From Cornus controversa (lineage: Eukaryota > Streptophyta > Magnoliopsida > Cornales > Cornaceae): 64,000 nucleotides of DNA. Where the stretch lies: assembly GCA_026545225.1 (NCBI GenBank), contig CM048845.1, positions 102,420,033-102,484,032 of the forward strand, in the 5' to 3' direction. The notes below the pieces were generated by a model. The model saw nothing but the letters and a program-made list of their open reading frames with translations. It made no database searches and had not been told where the DNA came from. Each line of letters starts with the position of its first letter. Position 1 is the first letter of the stretch. The translations under genes were made by a program, and so were the position numbers. Of this stretch, positions 59,703 through 64,000 are shown in pieces.

Positions 59703-61379
59703 TACAATTTTGTGACAAAACCAACCTAGACAATCATAACCTAACCACTGGAAAAATCAAATTACAATATGTCTTAATTAAAAAAAAGATAACTTGAAGA
59801 ACTGAGAGCATCACAAGCAAGCTTTATATGTAGTGTCTTCTAAAAACCTGTAAAATCTGCACATTATGCAAATAACACTATCTGTAAAAGCTTAATAAAG
59901 AAATATAATGATATAAAAAATCAACTTAAAAAATACAACTCATCCTTAATCATGTAACCATATTAAATATACTATTTCTCCCCCATGTATCATTCCCTAT
60001 GTATCTCCTTCATATATATTAATCTCCCCCTTTTTGGAATAAATTGACAAAGTAATAACAAAGGAAAGATAACTAACAATAATCCATAGAGAGATTAGAA
60101 AGGAACTCCATTTAAATATATCACAACTGTTTCAAAATGATGAACAGTTACTGAGCATATCAAAGCATAACATCTAGAAATAAAACATCCAAAAATATCA
60201 TGTTTAAACAAGCATTGCCAAAAGAATAGAACATAGCCATCAACAACTATAAAAGAACATATCTACCAAAAAAATGACATAGGTCTAAACCTATCATGTT
60301 ACTACAAAACTAAACAAGTCTAAGTCATAAACCTAGCAAAAAGATGAATTAGTTCGAATCATCAAAACATTAAAGACCCCCCCCCCCCTCCCAAACAAAA
60401 ACCTAAAAGCTAGGAAAATCTTTTTGGAGTTTTATTATGTGAAAAAAAATGTAATAATCATTCAAGCAATATAATGAAATTTGCACATAAAATAATAATG
60501 AGTTCTAAAGTTTTCAAAAAAAATCAATAGAATGCATAATTTTAAAACCCATCAATTTACCAATAAAATTCATTATCAAATCCATGATCAAGGCAAAATT
60601 TTCAAAGCAAAAAAAATTATAAAAATTTAGAAATTCATCTAATAAATTCATGTGTGTGTGTGCAATCCAACTTCATCAATAATTAATCAAATTCTTTGAT
60701 TATTTGGCTAAAACTCATTGGATAAAAAGCATTAAGAACAATACATGATTAATTTAAACATTGAATTTCATTCATTTTTTTATTTTTAAGACAACGACTT
60801 ACATTCTTATGCAGCCAACTCTTTCCTCAATCTAATTTTTTATTTGATATCTCATTGGAGATTTTTTCGTAGTGGTAGTTTTGGACACATTCCAAAGGTA
60901 ACCTTTTCCTTTTTGTCTTGGATTTTCTACAACATATATATTTTTCTTTTTTCTTTTTCTGCTTAATTTAACAAACATAGAATTTTTATTTTATTTTCGA
61001 TCATGTAAATGCTCAATTTTTTATTCATAAAATGTAATCTAGTTAACTTCACATTAGTTTTCAATCAATTATCTCAGAGTTGGATTAATGCACGAATTGT
61101 ATGATTCAAAAGATTCACTACTAAATATAAATAAATAGAGCAAATTCGTCATCAATGCTGAGTTAAAATATTCTAAAACTTCATACATTGATAAACTAAG
61201 TATCACAATCTTGGATTCACAAATCATAGTGAATTTAAAAGAAATATAGAGAACTCATATTATATCACATAAAAATATGATTTTCACATCCTTTATCACA
61301 AAAAATAAACAAAACTCAACCTACACTACAATGTATAGTTTAATGGAAAATAAATAATGAACATAAATTATCAGTCATT
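59703..61379 (-). mobile_element. Copia element interior without pol
   Basis: Between the gag remnant and the polypurine tract there are 1.7 kb of A-rich sequence with no protease, integrase, reverse-transcriptase or RNase H motif in any frame. It has a second CT-rich tract (ATCTCCCCCTTTTTGG near 60022), which on the minus strand resembles an extra polypurine tract. The element is thus a deletion derivative that relied on others. Confidence 0.55.
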
Positions 61380-62450
61380 GACCATAATGATCCTGATCCT
61401 ACTGATCTCAGTTATGGGATTTTGCGCCCAAGGACCTATTAGGAATAAATTCCATAGTATCAATAAGCACAAACTTCTCCAAATATTCCTTCTTCTTCCA
61501 AATTCTCTTAACATGCAACTTATCTTAATAAAATTGAGGAAGATTAAAGTTATTTTTCTTCTTATTTGAATTCTTTTTAGCACCAAAATTATTAAGTTAG
61601 TTCCAATTATTTTTCTTTCTACTTCGAACCCTATTATGTACAAAAGAGTTATTATAATGAAATTCAAAAGAATAATCCCCTTTATTCCTATAGTAATAAT
61701 TATATACAATTTTACCACGAGAAATACAATAAAGCACATTGAACACATTATTAGCATGCATAAACTCAACTTGAAACTTAGGTTTGGATGTTGACATGTT
61801 CAAGTTCTTGGATTTTATCAAAGATAATTTGACCCTTAGATGAATACCCATTATAACCTAGTCAAGTCTTATCTCATACAAACTTACCAACACTAATCAT
61901 GCTATCAAGTTTAATATGCCCAGAAGTAAATGCAATCAATTTCTCTAGCGACTTTTTCAATTCAAGCTAAAGAAAATTAACTTTAGTAACAAGAGAATCT
62001 TTAGCAGAAACAACTTGACTTACCTCGCTCTCGAGAAATTTTACCTTATTCTGAAAGTTTTGAATATCGACTCTTCCATCATCAATCAATTGTTGTTTTT
62101 GCACATTCTCCTTCTTCAAGGTGTCTTTCTCTTTTTCTACCACCTTCAACTTTTCGGACTACTTCTTGAAATACTTCTTAAGTCTGATTGTTTTATTCAA
62201 ACAATTCATCAAAGGCCTTTTTTAACTTGTTTTCCTTGTGTTCTCCATCTAATTGCTCAACTTCTGAATCATCTGGATCAACTTGACTCAAAGTTATATA
62301 CTTCTTTGTTTCACCTACATCAGAAGAAGAATCATAAGCAGTATCATTATTTACAATGGTAACAAAAGCAAGAAGATCATTAACATTATCACAAGAGGAA
62401 AAATTATTAGAATTAGAAGAATCGGACTCAAAGATAATAGCTTTCATGGC
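61380..62450 (-). pseudogene. Copia gag C-terminal half, decayed
   Basis: From high to low coordinates: an acidic, Ser/Asn-rich stretch followed by KAFDELFE (62447-62193); a Lys/Glu coiled-coil segment (62149-61967, KVVEKEKDTLKKE at its start); a basic segment leading to a former zinc knuckle near 61730 (GKIVYNYYYRNKG, cysteines partly lost) and NNSFVHNRVRSRKKNN; and a GP.W..K-like tail near 61420. This is the order found in large copia Gag proteins. Frames change between pieces, and it is non-functional. The N-terminal gag half is absent. Confidence 0.65.
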
Positions 62451-62499
62451 TTTCTTTTTATCTTTCGAACTCTAAAATACTCCCTATAATTTCACGCAT

Positions 62500-62680
62500 G
62501 AAGTGGCTAGTCACATACAAAAAACATAAGGAATACCTACAACTGATAGCTTTCAAGCACATAATACAAGTGACAAAAGAAATTAAAATAATTGCGAAAC
62601 GAAACTTTAACTAAGATGATTAATAATATAAAATAAAAATTTGCGAGTTCGAATAATATAACTTGGACCATACATAAAGA

Positions 62681-62717
<37 letters not shown>

Positions 62718-63130
62718 TACTTTCTCAAAACAGTCCACATCTCAGACATAAATAAAATGAAGTCCCTACACTGAAGTCTGGTAAAGAAAGATGACTACCA
62801 CGCTCTATGAACTCTACCCTCTAACCTCAAGGTGCAAACGGCCTGGGACCTGAAATATCAACAAAGTGGGTTAAACCCACGAGCAAGTTCCCTCTACTAC
62901 CACCCAGCGGAGAACTGATAAATATACCCTCTGTATGAGGACAATAAAACAAATAGATATATATGTATATGTATTACTTTCTCATTTAACCTCCTGTCCA
63001 AAAAATAAATAGAACTATGTCATGTACCAACCCATCTATTAATTTTTCTATTAAGTATTAGGCAATCCTGACATGCATGTACCCGTATTTTATGAATACC
63101 TTATTAGGTATTAGGCAATCCTAACGCGCC
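62500..63130 (-). mobile_element. Probable LTR or 3' remnant of a gypsy element
   Basis: No gene. It contains a (TA)n run at about 62681-62718, a TCAACAAAGTGGGTTAAACC tract and a direct repeat TATTAGGCAATCCT at 63056 and 63111. The phrases recall the LTRs of plant gypsy elements read backwards, but no boundary can be proven. Confidence 0.3.
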
Positions 63131-64000
63131 TCCACATATATCAATCATAAAATCTATTTCACGACTCGGTGGTAGCTCTGAAATTTCCTGAAACACATCT
63201 TAGAAGTCTCGGACCACTGGAATATAATCCATAGAAATTGTAATCCTCAGGAGACTCCTCACTAATAAAGAACAAGTGAGTACTAGACCTCCATTTGATT
63301 ACAGCATAGCAACCAAATACATCTCCTGGCCTGGTATAGCAAAAATAATTGCCTTATCGTGGCAATTAACTTGAGCATGATAATACGATAACCAATCCAT
63401 CCCAAGTATGACATCATATGAATTCATGTTCAAGACCAATAGGTCTGCAAAAAATCTGAGTCTGCCAATGTCTATAGTGACCTGACTACAGCATTTTCGT
63501 AAAATAGTACTAACCTCCAATGGTATAGTAATACTAAATGGAGAACTACAAGCTAAATAGTTATACCAGATAGTCTAACAAATGACCGAGATACAAAAGA
63601 GTGAGATACACCAGTATTGAATAAAACACAACCAAGTTTACCATTTATCAGAAACATACCCTTAATCGCCTGAGGACTTTGCCCATCATATTGCATGACA
63701 TTGTAGACCCTCCCATAGTGCAACTGATGAATAGGTTACCCCACAAGCGGTGATGGTGCTGGTAAAGCTGGACGGTGTTGAGTCTGAATCCGTGAAACTT
63801 ATGGTGCCGGCAAAGGTGGTTGATGTCTTTGTCCCTGCTGACCAAACTGTCCCTGATTAGTGTTGGGGCAATATCTAGCTGAATGCCCAAGCTCACCACA
63901 CCCGTAATAATTTCCTCTGAATATACCAGTAGGCCTCTTCAATTGATTACCTTATGACTGAGTCTGACTTGTCTGCAGTATTTTATTCTGTCTTCTGTGA
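63131..64000 (-). pseudogene. Ty3/gypsy gag-protease, decayed, runs off the window
   Basis: Minus strand, from the window edge inwards: a gag zinc knuckle (about 63912-63860, GCGELGHSARYC) whose first cysteine codon (63907-63909) now reads Tyr; a linker; an aspartic protease near 63650-63300 with GKLGCVLFNTGVSHSF, where the catalytic Asp is Asn (codon 63616-63618); then DVILGMDWLSYYHAQVNC (about 63430-63360); and the lead-in to reverse transcriptase (VFQEISELPPSREI, about 63200). Stops and frame changes occur throughout and the reverse transcriptase is missing below about 63130. It is inactive. Confidence 0.82.

Overview
This is nuclear DNA of a flowering plant, almost certainly a eudicot. 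It is AT-rich, has GT-AG introns, carries two recognisable plant genes, and the rest is mostly transposable-element debris. The species cannot be told from the sequence.

Two genes are supported. At 4.9-6.3 kb on the minus strand is a CYC/TB1-class TCP transcription factor of the BRANCHED1/TCP18 type. It has two exons, and the small second exon restores the conserved C-terminus. At 31.5-43.8 kb on the plus strand is a complete 13-exon MSH2 DNA mismatch-repair gene coding for 942 residues. Every intron is GT-AG and every phase closes. In Arabidopsis the two genes are close neighbours (AT3G18550 and AT3G18524, from memory), so the pair is conserved microsynteny and supports BRC1 orthology. The genes are divergently transcribed and stand about 25 kb apart because transposons fill the gap. 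They act in unrelated processes: axillary bud arrest and post-replicative mismatch repair.

Layout. 0-2.1 kb: LTR-like sequence and two MITEs. 4.9-7.8 kb: BRC1-like gene and its upstream region with two G-boxes. 10.8-17.1 kb: a decayed, 5'-truncated L1-type LINE (minus) that received at least five insertions of one very small LTR family (TRIM). These include a recent element with apparently identical LTRs nested inside an older LTR, and an inverted compound element inside one target-site duplication. 17.1-20.2 kb: LTR-retrotransposon remnant. 20.4-22.2 kb: copia gag pseudogene, primer site and LTR (minus). 23.2-24.6 and 27.6-29.0 kb: two solo LTRs of one 1.4-kb family, the second apparently nested in another LTR that ends at a primer site near 29.1 kb. 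30.2-30.6 kb: a second, older TRIM. 31.3 kb: paired E2F-type sites before MSH2. 36.8 and 42.4 kb: MITEs inside MSH2 introns. 48.5-55.7 kb: a 7.1-kb imperfect palindrome whose arms are mostly a tandem array of about 190-bp units, which is the most unusual object here. 56.7-57.6 kb: hAT-type MITE. 58.4-62.5 kb: a non-autonomous copia relative of the 21-kb copy. 63.1 kb to the end: a decayed Ty3/gypsy gag-protease.

All coordinates were worked out by eye. Percent identities are impressions, and family names for transposons rest on structure (terminal repeats, target duplications, primer sites) rather than on a database search.
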